A DNA stretch of 64,000 bases. Origin: Saururus chinensis. Its lineage: Eukaryota > Streptophyta > Magnoliopsida > Piperales > Saururaceae. The notes under the pieces are model-generated. The model did not search any database. It was not told where the DNA came from and worked only from the letters and a program-made list of their open reading frames with translations. Made by a program: the position numbers and the translations under genes. Position 1 is the stretch's first letter. Each line of letters begins with the position of its first letter. Below are positions 13,059-25,355 of this stretch, piece by piece. Location: NCBI GenBank assembly GCA_035235625.1, contig CP141143.1, forward strand, positions 30,886,592 to 30,950,591, in the 5' to 3' direction.

Positions 13059-13559
13059 CATCTCTCTATTTTCACTGACATGTTGATAGTTATACTGATG
13101 TAACGACCTCCGACCCGAGCCGGGCCCACAAAACCACTGATAGAAAATTTTTCTCTTTCCTTAATCCAGGAATCATCGTCTGAGTGCGAGAGGTACAACG
13201 TTCGTCTACGCACTACAGAGCTTTAAGGCTTCCTCGTACGTAGACTTAGGTTGTAACGAACACGTACACACAACGAAGCTTCATAGTTTGTTGCATGTAA
13301 AACAGAATAAAACATATTATTTATAATTAATTTGGATCAGGCCAACGTTGCCTTGTCGGTGGTTGCCTACATACGTATTGGATATTATTCCAATACGATC
13401 GGATCTGAACATAGTTCTGCCTAATGGCTACTACATACAACAAGCATCACAAAATTATACATATAAAATACGTATCTCCGAAATATTTAATCGAAAGTAT
13501 ACAAAAACTCGTCATATATCGGAGTCAAGCGGAAATTAATAAATTAACGGAATCGTACA

Positions 13560-13840
13560 TCTCGCTCTACCACATAGCGGGATCAAAATCACATACACAT
13601 ATCTCGCTCCATTACTGAATCGAGACTGAGCACATCAACCGGCTCGCTCTATCACTGAGCCGAGACCGGACACACACATCACACGTCTCGCTCTACCCTA
13701 GAGTGAGACCACACACATCATGACATAAAAGCACACCTCAAGGCATATAAGCACACATTATGGCATGAAAGCATACCTCATGGCATATAAGTACACATCA
13801 TGGCATATAAACACACATCATGGCATAGCACACATCATTC
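13560..13840 (+). repeat. Short direct repeats inside solo LTR F
   Basis: 'TCTCGCTC..CC/AC.GAG..GAGACC.' phrases recur between 13560 and 13710. They are followed by about five units of 22-24 bp built on CATCATGGCATATAAGCACA between 13720 and 13840. Confidence 0.7.
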
Positions 13841-14155
13841 TATAATTAAAACATGAGATCAGAAATGCTTACTCCCCTCATGTCTTGCGAGGTAGTAGAA
13901 TTCGGAGTTGCTCATATGAGCATCCTCCCCTTCAGATCCTAAGATAATAGATGGAACTTCCTCTAGCATCCATACGTTCATCGTTTTGTACTGAATGACT
14001 ACGTATAAATGTTCTCCTTGCCAGGGACTCTTCTCGTTTTTTGCACCCATGAGTGGCGGACAGAACCTCCCTTACTCTAGATTACTTTTCTTGATGTAGT
14101 CCAACAACTTCGGACAGAACACCGTCTTGCTCCGGGGCCCTATTTCTTGTTTGGT

Positions 14156-14490
14156 GCTCGAGGATAACGGGCAAAGCCTCTCCTTGTCTTGGGGTATTTC
14201 CTCCTTATACGATTGTCGACTCAAAGAACAGACCTCTCCATTGCGTAGAACATACTTGATTTAGTCAAGAGCACCTCATGGATGGACTAAATCAGAGTTA
14301 GGATGCTTAAGAACGGGGAGAAAGAAGTTTGTCGGCGCTCGAGGACAATGGGCAGAACCTCTCCTTGTCTTGGGGCATTTCCTCCTTATACGGTCTCCGA
14401 CTCAGAGAACGGACCTCTCCATCACATAGAGTACGCTCGATTTAGTAGGAAACGGGTCTTAAATGGCCTTAATCAGCCTCAGAACGGTCA
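14156..14490 (+). repeat. 181-bp internal duplication in solo LTR F
   Basis: GCTCGAGGA.AA.GGGCA.A begins units at 14156 and 14337. Both continue with CCTCTCCTTGTCTTGGGG, TTTCCTCCTTATACG and GACCTCTCCAT in the same order. Confidence 0.85.
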
Positions 14491-15340
14491 GAAACAGGGC
14501 AGAAGAAGTTCTTACTGAAAATCAAAATAGAATGGGGTATTTATAGACCCCGAGCCGCCGAAACCTCGCTCGGGTCACACCCGCGCGTCGCGCGCGTCGC
14601 GCCCGCGTGCGGAACCCATTTTCCATTTTTTTATTTTTTAAATACATATTATACTTCAAATGCGCGTATAATCCTACCCCAGATTCGGATTTGGATTCGC
14701 GTGTTCTTGGTACTGTTGGACTTGTATCGATGAGCCCTTCGACACAAACCCACTTAAAGTAGAAAATCACACTATTTCCAAGTGGGTCCCGCCTATTTTA
14801 TATGCTCGTCGAGATCGTAACTTCCGGTCCCGACCTTTGTTTCGCACGTTCTTCGAATTGTTACGCTCGTTTCTTCGAGCTCTACTCAAGTACGGAGGTT
14901 TCAACTTCTGAAACCCTCTAAAACTCCTCGAATGGTTATCTGATTACCTCTAACCTCGTAGGCTAAACGAGATTAGAAAAGCGGGGTGTTACAACTGATG
15001 ATCGGGAAGAGGCAGCAGACTTATCCCAATTCCTAAAATCACTCCAAATCAATTCATAATGAAAAGCTTTCCACACACACCCTTCTCACATTGACTAATG
15101 ATGAGTATACTATCGCATGATTATACGCATTCACTTCAAAACCAAATTATAGCAACAAGGGTAGCTATCCAACCTATTTCACAATATAAAAATTCTTTCT
15201 CACATGCCATGCCGACCAAACCCTGCAAAAATTTACTCCCTCCCTTGATTCTTCTTGATTTGGAAAACCTATGATTTTTCTCTTCATTTTGACAGGTTTT
15301 TCCTAGAAAAAGAGTCTAAGGGCACTTATAAAGAAGGGGG

Positions 15341-16034
15341 ACGAAATTCTATGTGATTTATCAATTTGGCTATTTACGAGTATTATATGTTATCTTATGT
15401 TACGTCAAATAAAGGATAGGTATGTATGGATTTACCATGCTTAGATTGAAATGTGATTTCTTTATTATTGCATGTCATATGTTTGTTTTACTTCCATGCG
15501 AGTTTTACTTGAGGCACGATCATATTGCTTTTAGCTTACAAGTGGAATGTTCGTTCCACCATGTGTATTTTTGTGTATAGGTTTGATGAAAGATTTGGAA
15601 GCATAGGAACATCAAGAAGGAAAGATAGAGAACACACTTTCAACCAACTGGAAGAGCCTTTGAAGGTGGAGATCTTGGGCCATGTTTGTGATAGTCTTGA
15701 AGTAAACAAGGGAAATTTTAGGAGTGAAATGATTGCATATCAATGCAATTTAAAAATAATGTAATTTAGAAGTGAAGTGACTGTGTATAGTATTTTTATT
15801 TTTATTTTTTAAAAAAATAATATAAGCTCCAAAATTTTTAATGGATTTATGACTTCAAATTTTGTTATGAAAGAAATTATAAGTCCCATTTAGGAGAGCC
15901 TCTTCAGGTAGTTAGACAATTGGATTTAGATGCGACGACCCACGTTACTCAAAGGGCATTTAACGCTAGAGTAATGGGCTCACATGCAACTGCGTTAGCC
16001 CATGTTCTCTTAAACTTTTCCCAAATTAAAAATG
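15341..16034. other. Intergenic sequence, no gene seen
   Basis: A 79-codon open frame at 15525 has no recognisable motif and its surroundings are repeat-like. I do not call it a gene. Confidence 0.45.
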
Positions 16035-16604
16035 TAAATTTTTTGTATTTAATGTAAATCTTCAAATTTTCCTATATTCAACTATGATTTTATTATGGTT
16101 TTTATTTTTTTAATGATTTTTCTTATGCCAAATAAACATCGCTAATAATTTTGTTAGCAACATTTTTTCTATACAATTTCATTTTTTCTATAAAATGTTG
16201 CTAATATGTATGGTTTGTCCAAGATTTATTAGAGCATCATTAATACTTTGCTATTACGGATGCTAACTATAAAGCATTGCTAATAGATATAACTATTAAC
16301 GACGTAAAATAAAATGTTGCTAATAGAATAATTAGCGACACAAAAAAAAAACATCACCAATTTCTAGTTGTGACATATATGAAACTGTTGCTAATATTTA
16401 TTAACAACGCTAAAAAAAAGTGTCACTAAAAGATATTTTCAAGCGATGCTAGTAATTTTTTGTTGCAAATTAGTATTTGTGATGCTTGGGGCAATATTGT
16501 ATAAGCGTGGCAAATGTCTAAAGCATTGCAAGTATCTATTTGCAATGCTTGTTAGACTATTAGCAACACTTAAGAGCATCACTAGTAGCCTATTTTGTTG
16601 TAAT
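16035..16604 (-). mobile_element. CACTA-type terminal region with subterminal repeats, decayed
   Basis: The right edge, read on the complement, is CATTACAACAAAATAGGCTACTAGTGATGC, given here only as its parts: CATTACAACAAAATAGG then CTACTAGTGATGC. This is close to the plant CACTA terminus CACTACAAGAAAA plus 'GCTA.TAGCGACGC'. Inside are at least ten short units built on TTGCTAATA, AGCATTGCTAATAG, AGCGACAC and similar, in both directions, as in CACTA subterminal repeats. Only one end is recognisable and no transposase is seen, so this is a remnant or a non-autonomous derivative. Confidence 0.6.
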
Positions 16605-16636
16605 GCCTATTAAGACTATGAAGTCCAACTAAAATA

Positions 16637-16808
16637 ATTTTGGAAGCAAGTCTCAATATTAATTGAGTTGTAAACATTGGTTTTCATAGCAGTATATACA
16701 TAAAACCATCATATCAAACTTGTTTAATTTTGGAAGCAAGTCTCAATATCGAGTTATAAACATTGGTTTTCATTGTAGAATATACATAAAAACATTATAA
16801 ACCTAGAA
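16637..16808 (+). repeat. 90-bp tandem duplication
   Basis: AATTTTGGAAGCAAGTCTC starts units at about 16637 and 16727. Both continue with GAGTT.TAAACATTGGTTTTCAT and ATATACATAAAA. Confidence 0.85.
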
Positions 16809-19800
16809 ATTGCAGATATACTTTTGAATTGTTGGGTATGTATTAAAACTGTCAAAAAGACCTTGATAGTTGGTAGGTGCAGCATTATCCTTTTTTGTGT
16901 GTGGGTGCAGCAGTGTCGTACCTTAAACTAGAGTTTCGTCCTTTTAACATTTAAATGCATCTGCCTCACATTTTAAGGATTAATGTGAAGCAAGTTACAC
17001 GGAGGTTACATGAGTTTATGCTACTTTTCAGTGCAAAAACAAAAAGAGGTTGCAAGAGCGAGAGATTTTGTTAGATTCTGAGTTTTTCCTTGGGGACAGG
17101 AAACAGCTCTCGTGGAAAGAAGATGATCGGCTACCAGCCATGTCCCAACGATATGAGACAGCCCATGATAAATTTGGCCCACAATATCTGCCCTGCCCAC
17201 CATGCTGCCTCCTAAATAGCCTATGCCAATCACTTCGATTGGGCAGAGAAATGCACTGCCTTTGATCCCATGAACCAGACAGGCATGGGATCCCACCCAC
17301 CCCTACAGCACATGGTAGCAGTAGGTGGGGGTCATGTTTCTTAGAAAAATGTAGTTGGGCCCTAGACAAGCTTGTCACTCAATCCTTTACACTCCTCCTT
17401 TAATAACAAAGTAATGTTAAACTGACGTTGAGTTTAGTTTTATAGGTAAACATGGTGGCAATCAGTTAGATGCAAAGCATTTATCTTTATTATAATGAAA
17501 CAGCTCCATAAAAGAAAAAGAGAAATGTCTTGTAATCCAATCACTTTATAAGTGCTCCTCGATCATATTAACGATTCAGAGATTGTAAAACAAATAACTC
17601 TGAATTTTAGAGCGAATAAATGACAATGCTTAGGACATATCTAAGATAGATCAAATCTAGTGAGCTCTATATCCAAGTTGTGATCTTTCAACCTATTAGT
17701 ATCCATCCATATGGCCAAAAAGAGGTCTCTTGCTACCTTTTTCAAATGTAAATATAAGAAACATGGCCTGCATTTGAGCACACTACATATACTATTAAGG
17801 ATGAGTAGTTCACCACTCCCTCTTTTAGTCAGCTTACCCCTTTAATATGATTGGTAAATATTTACCATCCATACTTATCAATGGTCATTATCTGGAGGTG
17901 GGCTGGCTAAAACACAGGATGACAAACTACTCAACATATTATCAAAGCGTTTTATATTGACAAAAAGGCTGCAATGTTGATACTACAAAAGGACACTTAT
18001 GGGACTTTGAACGAGTAAGATCAAGATCTCTAAATAAAGATTTTATTATCTTAGGCTACCTTCCTCTTTTCCTACAGCATAGAACTTAGGTTTCAAGGCA
18101 ATCATGGTGGCAATTGACTTTTTTTATACCACTCTTGCATATTGTTTCGAGTGAGGTCTAGCAATGAAAGTGTTTCATACTTTAAGAACAATTAGTACAA
18201 TTATGAAGCCTTGGATTAGGAATTAAGCTTCTTAATTAAATGTGAACTGAGGCCGGTCGCTTTTAGAACTTTAAGTGCCGACAATGATCAAACGCCCACC
18301 TCCTAAAGAAAGATGAATTCACTCACGAGTAAAGACCTTTGGACCTTCCTTTGGGCATCCATGATGTCGTCCACTTTCCCTTCGCCAAAGAAAATGGTGA
18401 GAAAAGGAGGATGGGAGAAGGCATGTGAGGCCACAAAGTCACATGTGGGGTTTCCTTGTGCCAAAAATGTGGGTTTTCCCTTTCATTTCTCCCAATTCTG
18501 ACATATAAATGTCCACCAAGTCTCAGACATCCTTCACTCGGCATTAAGAATATTTTTCTGGTTCACGGAACAGCTTTTCTTTAACGTTGTCGCCTTCTTT
18601 GGCCACCAAAGTAAAAGCACTAAGCCTTGAACAACCTTAAATTTCCATGATTTCAAGGTATTCACGGTTGTAGCACCATAAGAGACCATCTTTTTTCTCT
18701 TTATCCTTTTCTTCTCTCCCTTAATGTGTTGCAACTCTAAACACCCTAAAATCATGAAACTTTGAGTGTTTTCAATTGTTTGGGCGACTCCTTGGCCTTC
18801 GCTCTAATCGCCCAGGCTGGAGAGAGAGAGGGTAGTTGTGTTGAAGGTAAAACTATAAGTAAAAAAATTATATTGGCAAATCCCATAATAAACCAATGTC
18901 TAATTAATGTGTAATTTAGGTTTATATAATTAAGCAAATATTTGTGTGTACCACCAAATCAAATATGAGCTAGGTAAAAATGAGGTTTCTAAGGCAATTT
19001 CAAAGGCGAAGCCAGGCAAGAAGGGATTGAGAATGGTGTGGCGCCTGGTGCACCCTGTGAGAGGCACGCAGTGCCGCGCGAGGACTTATCGTTGCATGAG
19101 AAAAGGGAAAGATGAATATTATGGTAAAATAGGAGAAAAGGGAAAGATGAATAAAAAGAGCATCGAATTTTGGTGGATATCCTGTTGATGAGGTAAGCAT
19201 TTTGAGGTAGGCTGCCTAAAATATGGAGTGGGAAACCTTTTATCTTTTCTTTTATAGGTAAAATCTATGCACCCTCGCACACTTATATGCCTACGGGATT
19301 TGAGCATGAGGCATCAACTAGGAGAGATCCAACAGCATATATAACTAAGGTTATAGCAACACAACAAGTTGAAGTTTATGGAAAAGATAAAAATAGGCAG
19401 ATTGAATGAATCATTGGTTTTTGAACATTTGTCTGTCACAGTACCCCTTACACATACTGTATCGACCCATAAACATCAGTAGCTTTTGTCATTTATGCAA
19501 CTGTATCTAATTCCACCCTGACATCATCAATTTCCTCTTTGCACTTAGATGGTTAGAACCTTAACCCCATATTATCGAAATAGTATCTTTATTTATATAG
19601 GAGAGTGTCTTGGCAACGTCGAGCAAAGGTGAGTTAAATGGATTAGAGTGGTTGAGACTTGACTATATATTTATTCATCAAGCTTGAAGATATGTTAATG
19701 GCCGATTACTGCTTGGTATACTTTCCAAAATGAAATTAATTAGTTTAGTGCTTAGGCATAAGCAAAGATAATAACCAATCACTGTCAAAACGAGTGCTTT

Positions 19801-20122
19801 CCGGTTACATTCACAACTATCAGGGCTTTGAGTCCCCACCGTTTAAAGAAAATACATTTAAAAATCATGGCCAGCTTCGGCCACGACGGCTGATCGTCAA
19901 GTGGTGGAGGGCAAGCAAGGCAGGGGAGATCTTCTTAATTTGTTGGTAGAGGTATAAGTTAAATAGTCTTAAAGTGTTTTGGAATATTGACATAGTTTTA
20001 CACGGACATATAGAAATCATTTATTTATTATTGGCTCCAAATGCTTAAATTTGTTTGGAATATGTTGAATAGGTATATCACCTTGATTTTTTTCATGGCA
20101 AAAAAATACCCAGATTGTTTAA
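16809..20122. other. Intergenic sequence without a supportable gene
   Basis: Several open frames of 60-116 codons (for example 17028-17378 minus, 18323-18755 minus, 18946-19188 plus) have no motif I recognise, overlap each other in several frames and lack neighbours that would support them. Apart from the foldback repeat at 17803-17933, I see nothing definable here. Confidence 0.45.
17803..17933. repeat. Foldback (MITE-like) inverted repeat
   Basis: The left arm GAGTAGTTCACCACTCCCTC and TTTTAGTCAGCTTACCCC pairs with the complement of the right arm, GAGTAGTTTGTCATCC and TTTTAGCCAGCCCACCTCC. The centre holds a perfect palindrome, GGTAAATATTTACC. The total is about 131 bp. No clear target duplication was found, so the family is open. 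Confidence 0.6.
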
Positions 20123-20989
20123 TGAGTTTTTTCCATATTACCTGGTCAAAGAAGCCCAAATTCTAAATTCCCTGGTTTTCAAGTAAAAATGTCACAAAAC
20201 CTAGACTTACACAATATTTTCAAAAAATCGGACTGAAATACCCCTGAATTAGGGTTTAGGGTTTTATATTGTATAAACCGGGCAAACCAATGCATTTACC
20301 TAGAAACAATTGAGTACTATGAAGTGATCCATCCAACCAGTAATTACCAAAGTCTGACTAGTGAGAAGCGAAAACGCAATAGGAGGTCCAATTTCTGACT
20401 CCACATTTACAAAATTTGACCCATTAAGCAAAGTTCGGGCCGTGAAGCGCATTCTGGGTGTGAAGTGAGGTTCGGCCTCAAGGTATACTCATGCGCCCTC
20501 GATAAAGAAGTGATTTGCGGCACATGTTAGCAGCCCATCCAGGGGTTAATCCGGCGAGGCTCATCGGCATCAACTAGTCGGCGACTTCCGTGGTAATGGC
20601 CTATTATTCAAATTTTAGTTTTTTTCATAGGTTTGAACACGCGATTGTTTATATATTGTGTTATGGGGCACACGATAGGTAGTACTGACATACACACGCA
20701 CAATACTTAGTCATGTTATCAATAATACAATACACACAATATTGTATTATCAATAATATGATATACGATATTGAGAAGTCGTGCTATTGCACGTTTATGG
20801 GAAGCATACATACCGTGTTAACAATAACACGATAGGCGATATACGACATTGAAAAGTTGTAGTATCTTGTATGACAAGGAATCTTATTGTAGTAGAGATG
20901 ACACGATATATAAACTTAGCATGTATTTGAATGTTAGTTACATAATGTTAATCAATGCAACTCTTTGATTTTGGTCATGACCCATTATC

Positions 20990-20994
20990 GATAT

Positions 20995-21045
<51 letters not shown>
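20990..21045 (+). repeat. (AT)n microsatellite
   Basis: A run of AT dinucleotides, with two AAATATAAAT interruptions near its start, lies just upstream of the start codon of the MULE-2 plus-strand gene. The related MULE-1 position (near 1830) has only a short ATATATAT. Confidence 0.95.
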
Positions 21046-21046
<1 letters not shown>

Positions 21047-21420
21047 CATCTTTTACAGATGAAGGCTACAAGAACATAGTCAAATGGCAGAATCAATGAA
21101 GGCCTCATAAGAGAAGAAGAAGAAGAAGAAGGGAAAAAAAAGAGAATTTATAGGAGGAGACCAGGTTTGGGAACAAACAGTTTCCCTGGTGGACTTCGAC
21201 TATCAAAAGACCTCATTGAATCGACACCAGGATGCAAGGTAATTTTGGAGAAGACTAGGTTCTACCCAATATACGATTATGAGCAATCATAATCTCCAGG
21301 CCACTCTTGAATGTTCTAATAGGTGAGTGTTGGGACGACTCACAAGAGGTGTCCAGTATCCAGGGGAAAATAGCACCCCTCGCAAAGGAAGACGTCTCAC
21401 TGATCACGGGTTTGATGACG

Positions 21421-21488
21421 AAAGGAGACCCGTTGAAGTTGGACAATGGCGGCAAAAGGAGACCCGTTGAAGTTGGACAATGGCAATA
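21421..21488 (+). repeat. 34-bp tandem duplication in the MULE-2 second gene
   Basis: AAAGGAGACCCGTTGAAGTT begins identical units at 21421 and 21455. As 34 is not a multiple of three, the duplication shifts the reading frame. MULE-1 has a single copy of the matching stretch (near 2192-2226). Confidence 0.9.
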
Positions 21489-23499
21489 GGAAGACTGCCC
21501 ATTGAAAGGGGCAATTCTTCAAAAGGTTCTTTGCGAGAAAGCAGCTAGAGAAGAATCTCATTGAAATTTTTTTGAAGGAAGTGGCAAAAACCATGTGTAT
21601 TGTCTCTGATGAAGACTTAGCAAGCTTGGCCATGGTGCACATGGCAGCCCTCATTTTAATCACACAGAGTAACAAATCCATCTCCCCATCTCTGTGTGAC
21701 TTCCTTGATGAGATGGTTGTTGTAGGGAGGTACAACTAGGCGGAACCAGTTCATGATATATTGTGCCGTGGCATATCCTCATCCCACTACAACATCAGGA
21801 GCAGAGAAGACGAGCGCTCCACCATAGCTGGTATTCTCATTAGGGCTTCATTCGTACTACAGGTAAATTTTGTATTCTCAATAACATGATTACTTATATT
21901 AGCATAGACTTGCTAACACGACAACATATTAGTATTTTAGGTAGATCGTCTTATTAATAATACACTGTTGTGATTAGCGTGGTTTAGACAACACGTTAAT
22001 TTGATTGCATGTTATTGATCACATGCTAGTTAGGTTAGCGTGTATTTGATAACACGATAGATTATCGTATCATATATCTTCAATTACACGATGTGAGTAT
22101 CTCATGTAATCAATGATGCGATTAGTTTAATAAGCAAGTTCTTAATTACATGACATACATGATATAGGATCACCATTAATGGGATTGTTTTCCTAATGTA
22201 GGTTTAATTTTTTTAGCACACTTCCATATGGGCTCCAAGTTCCTCCATGTAATCAGAAGTACAAGAGGTTTCCCAGGTTTACCCAATTGCTTTAGAGAAG
22301 GCCGCTAAACTTAATCCGATTGACAAAAAGTAGAGGAAGAAGTTATTGGCTCATCACAAGACGAGGAAGTGGTACGAGAAGAAGTTCGGGCAGCTAAAGG
22401 TAGATTATGACATCGTATCACAAATAACTCCAATTGCCAAAGAGACCTACTTGATTGGGGGTCATGGCCTACCCAGAAGGCGAAGAAGACAGACATGCAT
22501 TCAACGATATAGAGGAGAACGGTGCCCGTTCAAACACACTATGGCCAAATATCAGGACAATAACAATCCAGCACATACACCATTGGAAGCTTTGTCATGC
22601 CACTAGATGTCATGATTGGGATTCTTTACATCATATTGGAGAAGGTAGCCATGTACGGAGAGCGGAGTTGGAGCACCAAAAGTGTAGAAATTGCACTGCA
22701 AAGGGTTAAAAACTCTCTTAAGGTGGGTACGGGATAAATCAAATATATGCAGCCTCCACATGAAGAAATTCCTCATTCGGAAACCCAGCCTCCACATAAT
22801 GTCGCACCCCCCCCCCCCCTCCCCTCTCCACCAACAATTGAAGGAGAGAAGTCAGTGAGGGTGAAGGCTTGAGCTTCAAAATCAAGTGAAGTTGTTCATC
22901 ATTCTGGAGAGCAAAGAAAATCTTTTCCTCAATCTGGAGATGAAGATTTCATTTTCTGTAAACAATTCCATAAGCTTTTTATAACTAGGTTATTATGTCA
23001 TGTTATGAATATGACCTACAATGGAAAGGCGTGTTATCGATAACATGAGGCCAAGGGATGAAGTTCTATTGGCAGTCATCCTTGTCACATACATTGTCTC
23101 TACCCCAGAAGAGGAATATGTTGCAAAGTCTCCTACCCTAGCCACTGAGCAATTAATTGTCATGTCCATCTCAGCTACCATATCAGATACTCCTAATCTA
23201 GTTGATCAAGAACTACGAGAGAGTATCAAAAGTGTGATAGACATCAAAGAGCACGCTGAGAAGCATGAGAAGAAGCTAAAGGAAAAGAAGGAGGTCGCAA
23301 TGGAGCCACATAACGACCTTGACCTCCAACACAAGTTCCACATGGAGATCTTACATGGTGAAGATCAGGAGACAATCAAGAATTTTATGGTAAACCCACA
23401 CCAGCAATGGCCTTTGGCGATGCTTCTTCATACCAGTTATGTGTCTCTGCTTTATCAGGAATGCATAACAAATGAGGTAAGAATAAGTTTATGTTTTTG

Positions 23500-23860
23500 T
23501 TCATGTTATCGATAACACAAAAGTTCACATATTGTGTTTTGAATAACACGATATGTGAATTCACATGAAAGTAGTGTTTTTAAATCGTGTTATAGATAAC
23601 ACGAAATTGCACATATCATGTTTTATATAACACGATATGTGAATTACACAAACGTCGTGCCAGTGAATCATGTTATCGACAACACGATAACATGATATGT
23701 GAATTCATGCAATAGTCATATTTCTAAATCGTGCTATTGATAACATGATAAGCAGACTTGTCATATCACAGAACAACGATGGGTTAGAGTATCATGTTTG
23801 TATTTACACGACTTATCGTTTGTCATATTATTACTTACACAATAATATATATTTTTATGA
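23500..23860 (+). repeat. Dense ACACGAT/ATCGTGT motif block (probable intron of the MULE-2 second gene)
   Basis: At least ten copies of the ACACGAT/ATCGTGT motif, many paired as imperfect hairpins (for example ATCGTGTTATAGATAACACGA), lie between a coding-like segment ending near 23475 and the C48-like segment starting near 23868. The end of the block has an acceptor-like ATATTAG before GTTATAGAC. This position suits an intron. Confidence 0.6.
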
Positions 23861-24539
23861 TATTAGGTTATAGACGTCTTTTGTCAGCTACTTGATGAAC
23901 GAAATATGAGGTATCGTGAAGTTCATCTGAACTGCTTATTTAGGAAATTTGCCATTCAGCACTACTACAACATAGGGACGCAATCCCAAAATCATCAACA
24001 ACTTGATGAGGCGACTGAATGTAAACACCGAGAGTGCTTTCATTCCAATCTACATCACATGTCATTTCTGTCTACGCATTACCCGATGCAAGGAGAGAGG
24101 TTCAGGTGGTATAATCCAAGAAAGGGTGACCATAGTCACCACTTTGTCGAGGTCGACAGTATTAGACTCCATGTTGCCACAATCATGGAGAAGATCCTGA
24201 GGATAAATGGTGCGACAAAGTGGCCACTAATGAAGATCCAAAAATGTCCCTATTAAAAGACAAATGAAGACTATGGGGTCTTCCTAATGTACTATGTTGT
24301 GAAGCTAGCCACAGGAGTCCTTCAACCAGATTTCATGCAATCAGATATCACTATGTTGGCTAGGAGTTCGATGCTTCTTCGGATGAGTTGTAATTTTTTT
24401 TATGTAATATGAAATTTTGTATTAATATTTTATTTCAGACTGAGGGGTCTTGTCTACTTTTTTCTCTCTTACAATGTACAAGTGATAAAAAAAAGTCTAT
24501 TATATTCATTGTCATGCATTTTTATCGTGTAATTTGTAA

Positions 24540-25060
24540 CACATAATATGAATTCATCATGTTATCGATAATACAAACTCCAATTAGTTCTTGTAATTGA
24601 TCATCAGATCTATTGACAACATGAACTTTAGTTAGGTCGTGTTTCCGACAACACGAACTCTAGTTTGGTCATGTTATCGATAACCCAAACTCAAAAGTTA
24701 GTTTGTGTAATTGACCAATAGATTGTGTTATCAACAACACAAACTTCAATTAGGTCGTGTTTCTAACAACACGCACTCCAGTTAAGTTGTGTTGCCGATT
24801 ACACGAACTCCAATTAGGTCATGTGATAGATAACATGAACTCTAGTTAGTTCGTGTAATTGATCAACATATCGTGTTATCGACAACATAAACTTTAATTA
24901 GGTCGTGTTTCCGACAACACACACTCCAGTTGGGTCATTATCCATAACACAAACTCCAGTTAGGTCGTGTGATAGATAACACGAACGCCAGTTAGTTCGT
25001 GTAATTGATTAACATATCGTGTTATCGTCAACATGAATTTCACTTATGTCATGTCACAAA
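24540..25060 (+). repeat. Tandem array of ~36-bp motif units with higher-order structure
   Basis: Units read roughly as YGACAACACGAACTCCAGTT then AGGTCGTGT, repeated about 13 times with variation. A longer pattern is marked by TTAGTTCGTGTAATTGATCA at about 24577, 24690, 24846 and 24988, so higher-order spacing is about 114, 156 and 142 bp. It lies in the spacer between the two convergent MULE-2 genes. A further stretch of the same pattern appears at 29010-29110. Confidence 0.8.
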
Positions 25061-25355
25061 TAACACGATTTTCTTATACTATCATATACGATAACACGAC
25101 ATTCGTAAAAAATCGTGTTTATATGGACACAACTACAAAATTATATGCATGACACTTAAACTCTTAGCTTTTCGACTTTCATGCGTAGATCCAAACAAAC
25201 ACCATTTTAGTAGTATACTTCCAATATATAAATATCATTAAGGGTGGTGATGAATACATAGTCTAAACAACAAATGTACAAAAGTTCAAAAATAGAAATA
25301 TCAAAGTAAATCATCACACACCATCTATCTGTCTCCAGTGACACAGTCTCGTCAG

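Larger units (their letters stand above)
13099..14993 (-). mobile_element. Solo LTR (family F) with 5-bp target duplication
   Basis: The ends are TGTAACGACC and GGGGTGTTACA, a TG..CA pair with a TGTAAC/GTTACA inverted terminus. The flanking 5-mers are identical: ACTGA at 13094-13098 and 14994-14998. It is 1895 bp long, carries no gene and has no second LTR, so it is a solo LTR. A TATAAATA box reads on the complement near 14540, which, with the TGTAACACCCC start, favours minus orientation. A GC-rich block (cgcgcg phrases) lies at 14560-14620. It is inserted into the older LTR family D copy 2. Confidence 0.88.
11425..15340 (-). mobile_element. Decayed partial LTR, family D, copy 2, split by a solo LTR
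   Basis: The left edge (TGTCACGCTCTGAG) matches that of copy 1 at 10037. The body continues to 13098, is interrupted by the solo LTR at 13099-14993, and resumes at 14999. The stretch to about 15340 matches the complement of about 57490-57690 (blocks such as 'ACTCCCTCC(C)TTGATT' and TTTTGA(C/G)AGGTTTTTC). The right edge is approximate. No genes are seen. Confidence 0.6.
21084..24400 (+). pseudogene. MULE-2 second gene: DUF1985-like plus Ulp1 (C48) peptidase-like, decayed
   Basis: The start (ATG 21084, MAESMKAS) and the 'RRRPGLGTNSFPGGLRLSKDL' block parallel MULE-1. The DUF1985-like part follows to about 21862, and an intron at about 21863-22201 sits at the same place as in MULE-1. The C-terminal part (23870-24330) reads as an Ulp1/SENP-type C48 peptidase: FIPI, then HF for the usual HW, WYNP for the usual YDS, KWPLMKIQKCPY, and TNEDYGVFLMYYVVKLATG where active enzymes have xxDCGVF. 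The expected active-site Gln codon is TAA and the Cys is Tyr, so the peptidase is inactive. Frame changes also occur, one from the 34-bp duplication at 21421. C48-carrying MULEs are known as Kaonashi-type elements; that this belongs to that group is inference. Confidence 0.7.

Noticed and set aside
15525-15764. 79-codon open frame
   Set aside because: No motif, no start context and repeat-like surroundings.
17021-17378. Overlapping minus-strand open frames of 91 and 116 codons
   Set aside because: No recognisable motif, no splice context, and open in three frames at once, which suggests low stop density rather than coding.
22806-22825. Run of about 14 C bases
   Set aside because: Probably a homopolymer in decayed MULE-2 coding DNA, and its exact length is prone to sequencing error; no function inferred.
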